From Nymphaea colorata (lineage: Eukaryota > Streptophyta > Magnoliopsida > Nymphaeales > Nymphaeaceae), in assembly GCF_008831285.2 (NCBI RefSeq), contig NC_045142.1:7478713-7542712 (forward strand): 64,000 nucleotides of DNA. Direction: 5' to 3'. The notes under the pieces are model-generated. The model saw only the letters and a program-made list of their open reading frames with translations. It was not told where the DNA came from and searched no databases. The position numbers were made by a program, and so were the translations under genes. Positions 1 to 9,455 of this stretch are shown here, piece by piece (within the stretch, counting starts at the first letter, position 1; each line of letters opens with the position of its first letter).

Positions 1-180
1 GAGAAAATCTAGGGGAGGTTGGTTTTTGGGGCCCTTTATAAAAACTAGATTTTGTCAGATTTGTGCTTTGGCAACACCCAATTTTGATGTCACATAAACA
101 CACCTCAAAAGAGTTTTTGAGGTAAAACCAGGTTTTGCCTTTAAAACTTAGTTTTAGGCTGTCATTTGAACGACCTTTAG
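1..180. repeat. Dispersed AAAACCAGGTTTTG-type repeat, cut by the window start
   Basis: Phrases such as GTAAAACCAGGTTTTGCCTT followed by TTTTAGGCTGTCA match the wording at about 35500-35560 and in the 34.6 kb tandem repeat, indicating a shared dispersed family. Confidence 0.5.
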
Positions 181-879
181 AAATTATCGATTGAACTGAG
201 TTGAATCAAAATATGTCTCCAAAATCAAAGTGCAAAATAAGAAAAAGGAAGCATACCATGTTTCCCTTCATTCAATTTGATAGTGGAAACGAAAAGGGTC
301 TGATTCCATTCGACCGGACTTGTTTTCAGCCTGAGTTACATAAGAATCGAGAGTTATAAACAGTCTCCTGGTCAAATCAATTCATGGGCTATTTTTCTAA
401 CTTGACTATGGCAATTAGGATTAGTCTCAAGAATCTCAACCATTGCAAGCACAGGGCAAGTAAAGCCAGCAACAAACAAACTCAAATTCTGCAAACAGTC
501 CATAAAATCCTCAATACCAAACTGTTCTCACAGTACATAGAGGCACGTACAGCAGCTAGTACACAAAATTTGTTGTACACTTTTATAGATGAAGCAATAA
601 AACCATAAACTTCTCTTTCCACAAAAAAGAAGAACACAAACTTCACGGAATGATGAGACCACCAACAAAAGCTCATCCACGGCAGTCGTGAACTTAAACG
701 AGCCACGGTATTGGAGAGAGAGAGAGAGAGAGCCACAGCCATACGCCAAACATGAAGTCTACATGGAAGCAGTTTGTTCTCATGGAAACCAAGAACAATC
801 AGACTGAGGAAAGCACCGCTTCTACTCTGAGAGCAACCTCAACGGCACAATTTGTCTAAATCCATTCTTGTAATAGAAT
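181..879. other. Upstream region of HCF152, no gene seen
   Basis: Non-coding sequence with a (GA)n run at about 714-732. Short open frames here show no recognisable protein features. Confidence 0.5.
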
Positions 880-960
880 CTCTCTCTCTCTCTCTCTCTC
901 CCCCCTCTCTTCCCACTTCCTCGACCCCCCTCTCTTTTTCTCTCTCTCTTATCATCCCTA
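880..960 (+). promoter_or_regulatory. CT-rich leader of the HCF152 gene
   Basis: A pyrimidine tract made of (TC)n at about 880-900 followed by more CT-rich sequence lies on the coding strand, ending about 20 bases before the start codon. Such CT tracts (Y patches) are common in plant core promoters and 5' leaders. I do not see a clear TATA box at a fitting distance. Confidence 0.45.
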
Positions 961-978
961 CCAAATCCATATCCACCA

Positions 979-3069
979 ATGGCTTCTTCTCTGGCCGGAG
1001 CGGCCACCACCACCACAGCTACCGGCCTTCTCTCCGCCACCGTCTCCACCTCGGAGCCGACCTCCGGTCGTGGCCGCACCAGAATCGCCACGTCGACCTC
1101 CTCCTCAACCGCAGAGAATGCGCTGCTTGTGGCTCTGCGGGAACGCCGAACGGAGGATGCGTGGGTGCTCTACTCCCGGGCCTCCGACCTCCCAAATTCT
1201 ACCTGCCTCAGCCGCCTCGTGTGCCAGCTCGCCTACCAACAGACACCTGTAGGCCTGTCGCGCGCACAGTCCATCTTCCGCCGCCTCCGCCGCGAGAAGC
1301 AGCTCGGCCGCCTCGACTGCAACTCGCTCGGCCTCCTCGCCGTCTCCGCGGCCAAGTCCGGAGACACAGTCTACGCCTCCGCTATCGTGAATTCCATGCT
1401 CAAAACCGGGTACTTCCCTCATGTCAAGGCGTGGAGTGCGGTCCTCAGCCGGCTCGACGATGCGGAAGCTGCCATCACCCTTTTCGACGCCGTTTGCCGG
1501 CACTACCAGCAATTGACAGACATCGGCACCGCTGACGTCGTGATGGCGGACATGAAGCCTGACTGTGGGGCCTTCAACGCCGTGCTGAATGCGTGCGCCA
1601 ATGCTGGAAATGCCCGGGAATTCGCGAGAATTTTCGGCACCATGGACCGGTTTTCGGTGAAGCCGGATGTCCTGACCTTCAACATTATGATTAAGCTTTG
1701 CGCCAGGTTGGAGAAGAAGCATCTTCTGGTTCGCGTCCTCGAGAAGATGGTGGAAGCAGGAATAAGTCCGTGCATCACCACCTTCCATTCCTTGGTGGCA
1801 GCTTATGTTGGTCTAGGAGATTTGGGCGCGGCGGAAAATCTGGTCCAAGCTATGAGGGAAGGTAGGAGAGACATAATTGAAGTGCTCCGAGATACGAATC
1901 TAGAATCTAACCGGCAGGAGCCATGCTTAATCGAGAATTCCGTGCTTGAATTGAGCACGAAATCGGCGCTACAGATAAAGAGCAGCTACTATCCTGATGC
2001 AAGAATCTATACCACTCTGATGAAGGGCTATATGCAGCAGGGGAGAGTGAATGATGTAGTGATCATGTTGAAGGCAATGAAGAAACAGGATGACAAGCTC
2101 AGCCAACCTGACCATGTCACTTACACGACTGTGATCACTGCATTTGTGAACAATTGTCTGATGGATGAAGCTCGCATGCTGCTCACTGAGATGGCTGTAG
2201 CAAAGATACCGGCTACCCGCGTTACCTACAACGTGCTGCTCAAGGGTTATTGCCAAATGATGCAGATGGAGAAAGCAGACGCGCTTGTGCAGGAGATGAA
2301 AGAGAATGGACTCCAGCTCGATGCAGTTTCTTATAACATCCTTATTGATGGCTGCATCCTCGTTGATGACAGCATGCGCGCTCTTTCTTACTTCAACGAG
2401 ATGAGGACGAAGGGTATTGCCCCTACCAAAGTGAGTTACACCACTCTGATGAAGGCATTTGCAGTCGCTGGCCAGCCCAAGTTGGTAGTGAAAGTGTTTG
2501 ATGAAATGCTTCAGGACCCGAGGGTGAAGGTTGATGACGTTGCTTGGAATATGTTGATTGACGGGTACTGCAGATTGGGGCTGATAGAAGAGGGCAAGAA
2601 GGTTTTCAAGAGAATGAAGGAAAATGGGGTGCATCCCACTGTTGCCACTTATGGCAGCTTGGCAAATGCTATTGCTATAGCTAGGAAACCTGGAGAAGCT
2701 TTACTTCTTTGGAATGAGATCAAGCAGAGGTGCAACGGAGAAGTAGAGGCTCCGCCATTGAAGCCCGATGAAGGGCTGCTTGGCACGCTCGCAGATATAT
2801 GCGTGCGAGCAGCGTTTTTTAAGAAAGCATTGGAGATTGTTGCTTGTATGGAGGAGAATGGAATTCCACCGAACAAGACGAAGTACAGGAGGATATATAT
2901 AGAGATGCACTCTAAGATGTTTACAAGCAAGCATGCATCTAAGGCCAGGCAGGAAAGAAGGAGTGAAAGGAAGCGAGCTGCTGAAGCTTTTAAATTCTGG
3001 TTGGGGCTTCCAAATGCTTACTATGGAAGTGAATGGCGACTTGAGTCACCTATTGAAGATGGCGAGTGA
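979..3069 (+). CDS. HCF152: Chloroplast PPR protein, HCF152 (At3g09650) ortholog
   Basis: A single uninterrupted 696-residue reading frame. The first ~50 residues are rich in Ser, Thr and Ala and nearly free of acidic residues, as expected for a plastid transit peptide. From about residue 190 to 640 it is a chain of about eleven 35-residue P-class pentatricopeptide repeats, each opening with forms of PD-x-x-x-[YF]-[NT] (near residues 194, 229, 339, 377 and 596). The conserved C-terminal block has MFTSKHASKARQ and then AAEAFKFWLGLPN and YYGSEW, which I recognise as the HCF152 signature. In Arabidopsis HCF152 binds the psbH-petB intergenic RNA and is needed for processing the plastid psbB operon transcripts and for cytochrome b6f accumulation; the same role here is inferred. 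The Arabidopsis protein is longer (about 780 residues, from memory), partly because of an acidic insert before the middle repeats that is much shorter here. The start is the first in-frame Met before the transit-like region, after a CT-rich leader. Confidence 0.93.
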   Translation: MASSLAGAATTTTATGLLSATVSTSEPTSGRGRTRIATSTSSSTAENALLVALRERRTEDAWVLYSRASDLPNSTCLSRLVCQLAYQQTPVGLSRAQSIFRRLRREKQLGRLDCNSLGLLAVSAAKSGDTVYASAIVNSMLKTGYFPHVKAWSAVLSRLDDAEAAITLFDAVCRHYQQLTDIGTADVVMADMKPDCGAFNAVLNACANAGNAREFARIFGTMDRFSVKPDVLTFNIMIKLCARLEKKHLLVRVLEKMVEAGISPCITTFHSLVAAYVGLGDLGAAENLVQAMREGRRDIIEVLRDTNLESNRQEPCLIENSVLELSTKSALQIKSSYYPDARIYTTLMKGYMQQGRVNDVVIMLKAMKKQDDKLSQPDHVTYTTVITAFVNNCLMDEARMLLTEMAVAKIPATRVTYNVLLKGYCQMMQMEKADALVQEMKENGLQLDAVSYNILIDGCILVDDSMRALSYFNEMRTKGIAPTKVSYTTLMKAFAVAGQPKLVVKVFDEMLQDPRVKVDDVAWNMLIDGYCRLGLIEEGKKVFKRMKENGVHPTVATYGSLANAIAIARKPGEALLLWNEIKQRCNGEVEAPPLKPDEGLLGTLADICVRAAFFKKALEIVACMEENGIPPNKTKYRRIYIEMHSKMFTSKHASKARQERRSERKRAAEAFKFWLGLPNAYYGSEWRLESPIEDGE

Positions 3070-4139
3070 AGATTAAATATCTGATCTGTATCTCTGCTGT
3101 TAATTCAGATATACACTCATTGATAATCCAGTGAAATGTAAACCATGTATATTTAAATGGTAAGTTGTCATACATGAAAAAGCATACTTATTTTTTACCT
3201 GTGTTGATGCCTCTTGTTGTCTCACTACGCTTTGTTGGGCACTGCTGATACGAATAGGCCAATACAATAATTGGAAATCCGTGTTTCATTTCCTGTTATA
3301 ATAGTAAGATGCTTCCTCTTTTTGGTATATACCAACTAAGGGAATCCTCATCACGTGCTGTATATTTTGCAGCCTTAATTTGCTTGGTTATCACCCCCGC
3401 CTACCGTTTCTTAAGACCAGCTTTTTCCTTGTGGCAAAGGATGTCTTTCGTGGTTCAGAATCGTAACATCCTGCCAAGTTGAAGAGGTTCAGTTCTCGTC
3501 CATCCTGTGGATGAGCAGTTAGAGAAGTCCAAGTCATATGTGAATATCTGCCACCATTAACTGTTCCTCCCAGCTTTGCAGTCCCAGCTTCATAACAATG
3601 AGCGTGCGCTCTCAATTACTTACAGACTAATAGTTGCCTCGATATTCGGTTACACGCTGCTGTGGCATCCTTTTCTGGGCTACTTGATTCGGCAGCAGAG
3701 AGAAACATGAACCCTTATATCTAAGAACAAGCTAGTATTTGCCATCTGAAACATGAAAAATGCGTCAATGAAGTGAAATCAAGAAGAATGCTTGATATAC
3801 CATTTATGTACGTAGCCATACAACGGTATTTTTACACGGGCCATTGCTTGGTGCCGTGGCATGATCTTGGCTGTCCTACATTCCTTGCAGAAGGGGTACT
3901 GCAGGCAGCCGCTTCAGTCAAAGCAAAACATGGAAAGCAAAGAACAGTTACTATGATCATGCCTTTCCTTCTTTCCTGTCAGTAGGGTATAGTAAAAGCT
4001 TATGTAGAGACTATTTTGAACAAAACAGAGTAGGCGAAGAAAAAAAAAATGAAATAATGATATGAAAGAATCTCGACCAAGATAGTCTTCATTCTTCAAG
4101 TCTCCACCTTAGATGAAGCTAGTGGATTAATGGCTTCCG
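3070..4139. other. Downstream of HCF152, no gene seen
   Basis: It contains the HCF152 3' end and then ordinary non-coding sequence. Nothing recognisable was found. Confidence 0.5.
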
Positions 4140-5450
4140 TCTTGCTTATAGTATTTCATTATTGCAAGCTATTGACAGCCTTTGTGAAGATATCAGACTT
4201 TCAGCTAGTTGATTACAATATCCTCTGATATAGGTGGTGCAGATTTCTCCCTTTTGGACCTTTTCTCGAATGAAATGGCAAAATATTTCAACGTGTTTTA
4301 TCTGCTCGTGAAACACACACTTGGGTAAGATGTGTATAGCTTCCATGATTTCATAGAATAACTGCTTTGATTCAGTCAAGTGAAAACCCATTTCAGGGAG
4401 AATCACTCTGGAGTCTGGTCCACAAGATTTCGCTGGCAGTAGTAGTCACGGCACAACATTATGCTTCTGAACTTGACCAAGAGACCACCCACTGCTTTTT
4501 ACCATTCCAAGGTTCCAAGTTATCTCCAACAGAAACATAAAAGACAATGGTTGTCTCTCTCTGATGCTTTTCTTGCCCAATCAACATCTCAAGCTTGTAT
4601 ATCTATGTGACTAGTTTGCTTCATCTATAGACCCTATCCACACGTCCCCTTCACATATTTCAGAATTCAATTGACTGCATTAAGATGAGTTTCATTGTTA
4701 GAGCATGCATATATGCTAACCCCATTCAAGGCATAGGTGATGGTGAGACAGATCAACTTCACCACAGCTTGTTGATACCACCTCGTCTTCAAGCAAATCG
4801 ACATATGCCATGTCAAGAGGATGATTAGCTTCAATGGGAGTCGGCATCGGCTCTGCTCCAAGCTTGCCTGTATTATTTAACAAACTGAAGTATATGCTTT
4901 CGTTACCAAAAAAAAAAAAAAACCCTTCTCAAAATCATAAGCAACTTTAATTCCTGAGAAATAACAAAGAATCCAGAGCATATTCTCTTTGTGACTAAAA
5001 AAAACAACCCCTAAAGAGTAATTTCAATTCTCAAAACATAACAAATTTGTCTCAAATCTTAAATGTCAAACATTGGCCTTAAATTAGTTTTGGCTTCAGT
5101 TATAGTGTCAATGTCATTGCCTATAATCACAATATCATCTATATGAACTGAGGTCATAATAATATGTTGCTGGCCACCTTGAATGAAAAGAGAACTATCG
5201 AATATGTCTCTTCTCTTTAACAGGACGACATCACTTGTGCATACCAAACACCAGGAGACAATTTCGATATTTATATGTTCTTTTGAAGTTTGCAAACAAG
5301 AGGCTCTTCATTATTAAGCTTTCGTGGCATGTCCATGTAAACTTTTCATCTAATAAGTATTCTTAGAAAAAGGTATTTAGGACATGAAGTTGGTGTAACT
5401 CTATTTGCCACTGAAAAAAGTTCTCGCATAACATAAATCAATTCTTTTTA
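4140..5450 (-). mobile_element. Degenerate Ty1/copia retrotransposon pol fragment (RT and RNase H)
   Basis: Read on the minus strand, from high to low coordinates, the order matches copia pol. At 5340-5270 is a VYMDMP block followed by VCKLQK. At 5220-5060 is the reverse-transcriptase core with DSSLFI and SVHIDDIVIIGNDID, where the usual YVDD is HIDD. At 4860-4670 is the connecting region, with VVKLICLTITY. At 4400-4200 is the RNase H end, with VFHEQIKHVEI and CHFIREKVQKGE. Frameshifts and stops break it throughout, and no gag, integrase or LTRs were identified, so it is a dead fragment. Confidence 0.82.
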
Positions 5451-5939
5451 TAAACACCCAAATGATAATTGGTAGTTTAGATTTCTTCCATTCTGAGGTG
5501 GCGACGACTTGATGCATGCATTGCTTGATAGGTTGAAAGGGATATATGTGAATTTTTCTTCAATCGTGAGCAACCTTGCTTGCTTTTAAAATTTTTTAAT
5601 CATCTTAGTAAAGTTTACCATTGATGAATCTTTGTTCTTAATAAAGAACAATGTATCATAAGCAAAAAAGAGTGTATGATTCCACCAAAACCCCTTACCT
5701 TATAGGAATGGATTATATTATGTTCAAGGAAACATGATAATTTATCATACTGGATATGTTCTTCTTTCTTTGGAATTATGGAACTCGGTTTTGTTAGATC
5801 AGTTGGACTGGGTTGTTCGATATGTTAATAGATCACTTGCCATGAATCTTGCTTATCGTTAGCAACCACCTTTGAGGAAGTAAATAATGATCAAATTTAG
5901 TTTTTCAGATGACTAGGAGGTTAACAACTCACTGCCTTA

Positions 5940-6140
5940 AAAAGAGACTTGAATGTCCCCCCATTCCTCCTATCTCCTGGGGTCCTAGGCTGTGTCGAGG
6001 ATCTAGATAGGGTACGGTACATGATCAATCAATGCCACGAAAAGAGACTTGAAGGTCCCTCCATTCCTCTTATCCCCGGGGTCTTAGGCTGTGTCGAGGA
6101 TCTAGGAGGATCTAGATAGGGTACGGTACAGGATCAAGTT
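5940..6140 (-). mobile_element. Two tandem SINE-tail fragments
   Basis: Two ~100 base copies lie side by side, each with AAAAGAGACTTGAA, then TCCATTCCTC or a variant, then AGGCTGTGTCGAGGATCTAG and GATAGGGTACGGTACA. On the minus strand they match the 3' half of the SINE at 58640-58868. The second copy has an extra nine-base duplication, GAGGATCTA. Confidence 0.6.
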
Positions 6141-6972
6141 TAGTTCAAATGGTAAATAAAGATGACCAATACCTTTCAATGGTCGTGACCTTTTATGGCA
6201 ACCTATTAACTAAGTGATTACATTGCTTTTTGGAACGAAACTTCCTTCTAAAACAACAAGGTGAATTCTTAATGGACATTAAATAATTATAACAAATGAA
6301 ACTTATATCTATGCAAGGGTTTTAGAGCTAAGATTATGTTTAAAACTAATTTAAAACTTATTAATATACCGGTCCTATGATTTATCCTCTTCAAAAACCA
6401 GTTCAGTGAAAAATACCATTTCAATCCCATTTGGGGCATGTAAATTTGGACTTTAAATTCGGATTTTGGATTTTCTTTCTTGAGTCTTTCGCTAGATGTT
6501 GTTGGTTTTCCAGGAACACCGTATTGTGTCTGGTAAGGTGCCATCGACTTCTATTTGTGCTCTGGATTTTGGACCTTGTAAGAGTTGATTGGGTTTTAGA
6601 TGTTTTATATTAATTGGGATTTGATTCTGAGTTCATCTCCAATTAATCAGATTCTTCTAGACTGAGTCTGACGTCTCACATTTTCTCCCCTTCAGCTCCT
6701 ACCGTGCCTACATCTATGTATCCATATCTTGAACTTCATATGCAGATCCAAATCCAAACTAGATCCAATGCGTTAGAGGCCGAATCTGCTTGCCCATGAA
6801 AATTAATTGGGACACTTGTCCGGTTATGATCCAGACTGGATTGCACCTCTGATGGAACATATTAGTGGATCTTAACTAGACGTCAAGTCAGCTTTAGATC
6901 CGACTCATAAACCTTTGATCTGGAATCCAGTTTCAAACTATATCAAGCAGCACTAAGCAAATTGGACTGACC

Positions 6973-7215
6973 TGGCTCAATGGGCATAGCATAGCTGATC
7001 GAGCTGGCGGCTGGTGAGAGCCTGGTCGTCAGTTTAATTCCCATGGATGCTATTTCCTTAGGCTATTAAAGACGACAAATGCTATTTCCCAAGCTGAAGG
7101 GATTAACTGTAAGTTCACGCATTCCCGACACAACTCTCGACCCTAGAGGTAGGGGGAAAGAGGGGGCTTCGGCCTCTCTTTCAGGCGGTGGGGTTCCCTC
7201 CCGCTCACTCGAAAC
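6973..7215 (+). mobile_element. tRNA-derived SINE, copy 1
   Basis: The head shows an A-box-like GCTGATCGAGCTGG and a B-box-like AGTTTAATTCCC at tRNA-like spacing. The tail has CTAGAGGTAGGGGGAA and GAGGGGGCTTCGGCCTC followed by AGGCGGTGGGGTTCCC. The same tail words occur in the copies at 50.3, 58.7 and 63.1 kb. It carries no coding sequence; a LINE would supply mobility. Confidence 0.65.
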
Positions 7216-7969
7216 CGGACTCACCTTTCTTGGTCCATAACCAAATGTGCGCCACCAATCTCTAAGGCACAATGGGTCAGAAACACTCTAGAAGGTCCTC
7301 TAAAGAGGTTGAAGCCTCTTTCCATTTCTCTCTACTCTCAGATTCCAGGACTACTAGGTAGGTAGATGGAAAAGGATACACCCATAAAGTGTCGTGCATC
7401 CACCGTTTGCAGTTTAAAGAAGTAGCACCCCATGGGAATCATATTAACGATAGTGTGACCAACTACGCTACGCCCCTAAGGGCAAAAAACACTGTGGATT
7501 TTGATAATTTTAACAGTATAACACCTGATCATATATTCTTAGTTCATCTTTTTCTCATCAGTTTTTGGAACCCCATTAATGCTCTGGTCATATCACATTG
7601 GTAGTTTTATTTACTATGTCTATTAATTGACATTGATAACAACAACAGCCATGTTGATGATGATAATAATGATGATGAAGAAGAAGGAGGCATAGCCATA
7701 GTACTTGCCATAGACCTTTGAAGTGGGATGTGAAGTGAGCCAGGATGGTAGGAGGCACATGGACCTTGTACAATAGCAGTGGACTTTTGGCTTGACCTAG
7801 ACTCCATACAGTCTGGACTTCATACTGAAGAGCATGATAACTAACCAGATCTCCCTTGGTTGAGTGGACTAGCAGTTAGTCTGGGCTTCAGGCAAGGTTG
7901 ACTATATCCAGATAACAACCAGATATTGGATCTGATTGAGTCTGCCCGACCGCGCACTGACGTCTCCCG

Positions 7970-8013
7970 GACCCACTCAGACCGGTGGGTTCGGTCCTGA
8001 GTCTGAGTGGGTC
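7970..8013. repeat. Perfect 13-bp inverted repeat (hairpin)
   Basis: GACCCACTCAGAC at 7970-7982 and GTCTGAGTGGGTC at 8001-8013 are exact complements around an 18-base loop, in a locally GC-rich segment of an AT-rich region. No T run follows and there is no gene context. Confidence 0.7.
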
Positions 8014-8165
8014 ACCTAGACGGCCGTTTTACAGCTGGGGTGCCGCGTGCCATGGGTCCCACAAACAGGTTTCCTCAACTGCAAGTATAGGTGATAAAAG
8101 GGCCCTTCTCTAAAGAGGAGGGTAAACAACTGGACATTGCATATGCCACCAGATAGATGCGGATT

Positions 8166-8292
8166 AAAGAAAACCAAGTCGTAGAGATGTAAATGGATCG
8201 GATTTGAATTTGTAGCAGAGCTATATATGGGCCGGTGAAGCCCTAAAGATGTAAATAGATCGGATTTGGATCGGTAGCGGAACTACAGTGAC
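8166..8292. repeat. Imperfect ~64-bp tandem duplication
   Basis: GAGATGTAAATGGATCGGAT near 8190 and AAGATGTAAATAGATCGGAT near 8246 begin two similar segments, each continuing to GTAGC(A/G)GA(G/A)CTA. Confidence 0.6.
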
Positions 8293-8799
8293 CCGACAAA
8301 AAATTCATTGGGATGGCTAGAATTTAGATTGGGATGACTAAAAAGTCACAGTTCCGCCATTAATTTAGATCAGCCAAATGTTCAAGAAAAATAATCGTGA
8401 AATAGTCCAAAACTATTTTTAAAGAATCATTTCAAAATTAAATGAAAAAACGTGCCAGAGAAAATTTTAAAATATATTAGAAAATGAATTGTACCTGTAT
8501 CGGTTCATGAGAAAAATCCGTTGGTTCCGACTCGGGCCGATTCTTATAGCAACCCAGTAGACTCATTAGTGCTGGTCAACCTCCAGCTCATGCTAGCTCA
8601 GCAAATCTAATGATGGGACTTGAAATTAGAAGGTAATGCGGGTTGGTTGGCAACGCGTTGGGCAAAAATGATCTGTTCTGGTCCGGCAAGTTCCTTTTTT
8701 AGCGTGTGAGACGCTCATCAGTGCTTGTTTGATGCGCGTAACAGGCGGGTAGAACATATGCCCGGGGGCGGGGTTCATTCTGCAGCCCATGCAAACACT

Positions 8800-9455
8800 T
8801 AGGACTGCACACTACCATAGTCGATCTCAAGCTTGGCCAGTTCCAGGTCGACTCGGCTTAAAAAACTTGAGCTTGGTTCGAACTCAAGTGAGTTTGTAAC
8901 ACTTCAGAAATTTAGTTTTATATTAAAGATTGTGAGGGATATTCAATAAGTTATGAAAGGAGGTCATTAATGAGATGATTGTCATGGTTTTAATCTTTTG
9001 AAAGCTGAAGCTGAAACTGTAAGGGGGAGTTGAGATCCGTCGAATCAGGGGTTCGAGCCCAGGAGTGGGTCGAATTGTTATAGAGCTCCTTATGGCAAGC
9101 TTGAACTCGACTAGACTATATAAAATCGATCTCAAACTCAATAACTCGTGTAAACATTAACTGATTTAACTCGTGTAAGCATTAACTTGTGTAACTTTTG
9201 TGAAAATTTGTTTTACCCTAAAAGTTAAAACCGGTGATTTGGTGAACCAGTTTTGGCAATTTAACATATAGTACAAGTTTGCGAGTAGAATCGAGTATAA
9301 ACGAGTCGAGTTCCTGAAACTTGAACTCGACTTGTTTATTGTTTCAAGTATCTTTATAAGCTCGAACTCGACTCGTTTATTAACGAGTTAAGCATGAGCT
9401 GAGTTTTTTTTTAGAGAGTTCGAGGGGAGTTGTCTCGGCTTGTTGTGTAGCCCTA
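8800..9455. mobile_element. hAT-like non-autonomous element with GAGCTCG-type body
   Basis: It begins TAGGACTGCACACTAC, and the reverse complement of its right end begins TAGGGCTACACAACAA, giving imperfect terminal inverted repeats. The interior is rich in AACTCGA / TCGAGTT words, as in other short elements of this window (the array units, 59918-59990). It carries an internal segment resembling an LTR (8895-9082). No transposase is present. Confidence 0.5.
8895..9082 (+). mobile_element. LTR-like fragment, copy 1
   Basis: It starts TGTAACAC and contains GAGCCCAGGAGTGGGTCG followed by TTGTTATA. The same words in the same order occur at 57941-58060. TGTAACAC starts are common for LTRs of plant Ty3/gypsy elements. 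No internal retroelement domain is adjacent, so this may be a solo or broken LTR; the assignment is tentative. Confidence 0.4.

Noticed and set aside
852-1788. Alternative long open frames (227 codons each on + and minus) overlapping the HCF152 start
   Set aside because: They arise from the GC-biased coding sequence of HCF152 and show no protein features of their own.
8895-9082. SINE identity for the GAGCCCAGGAGTGGGTCG segment because of a GGTTCGAGCCC B-box-like word
   Set aside because: There is no A box at the right spacing, and the TGTAACAC start shared with 57.9 kb fits an LTR better, though this is not settled.
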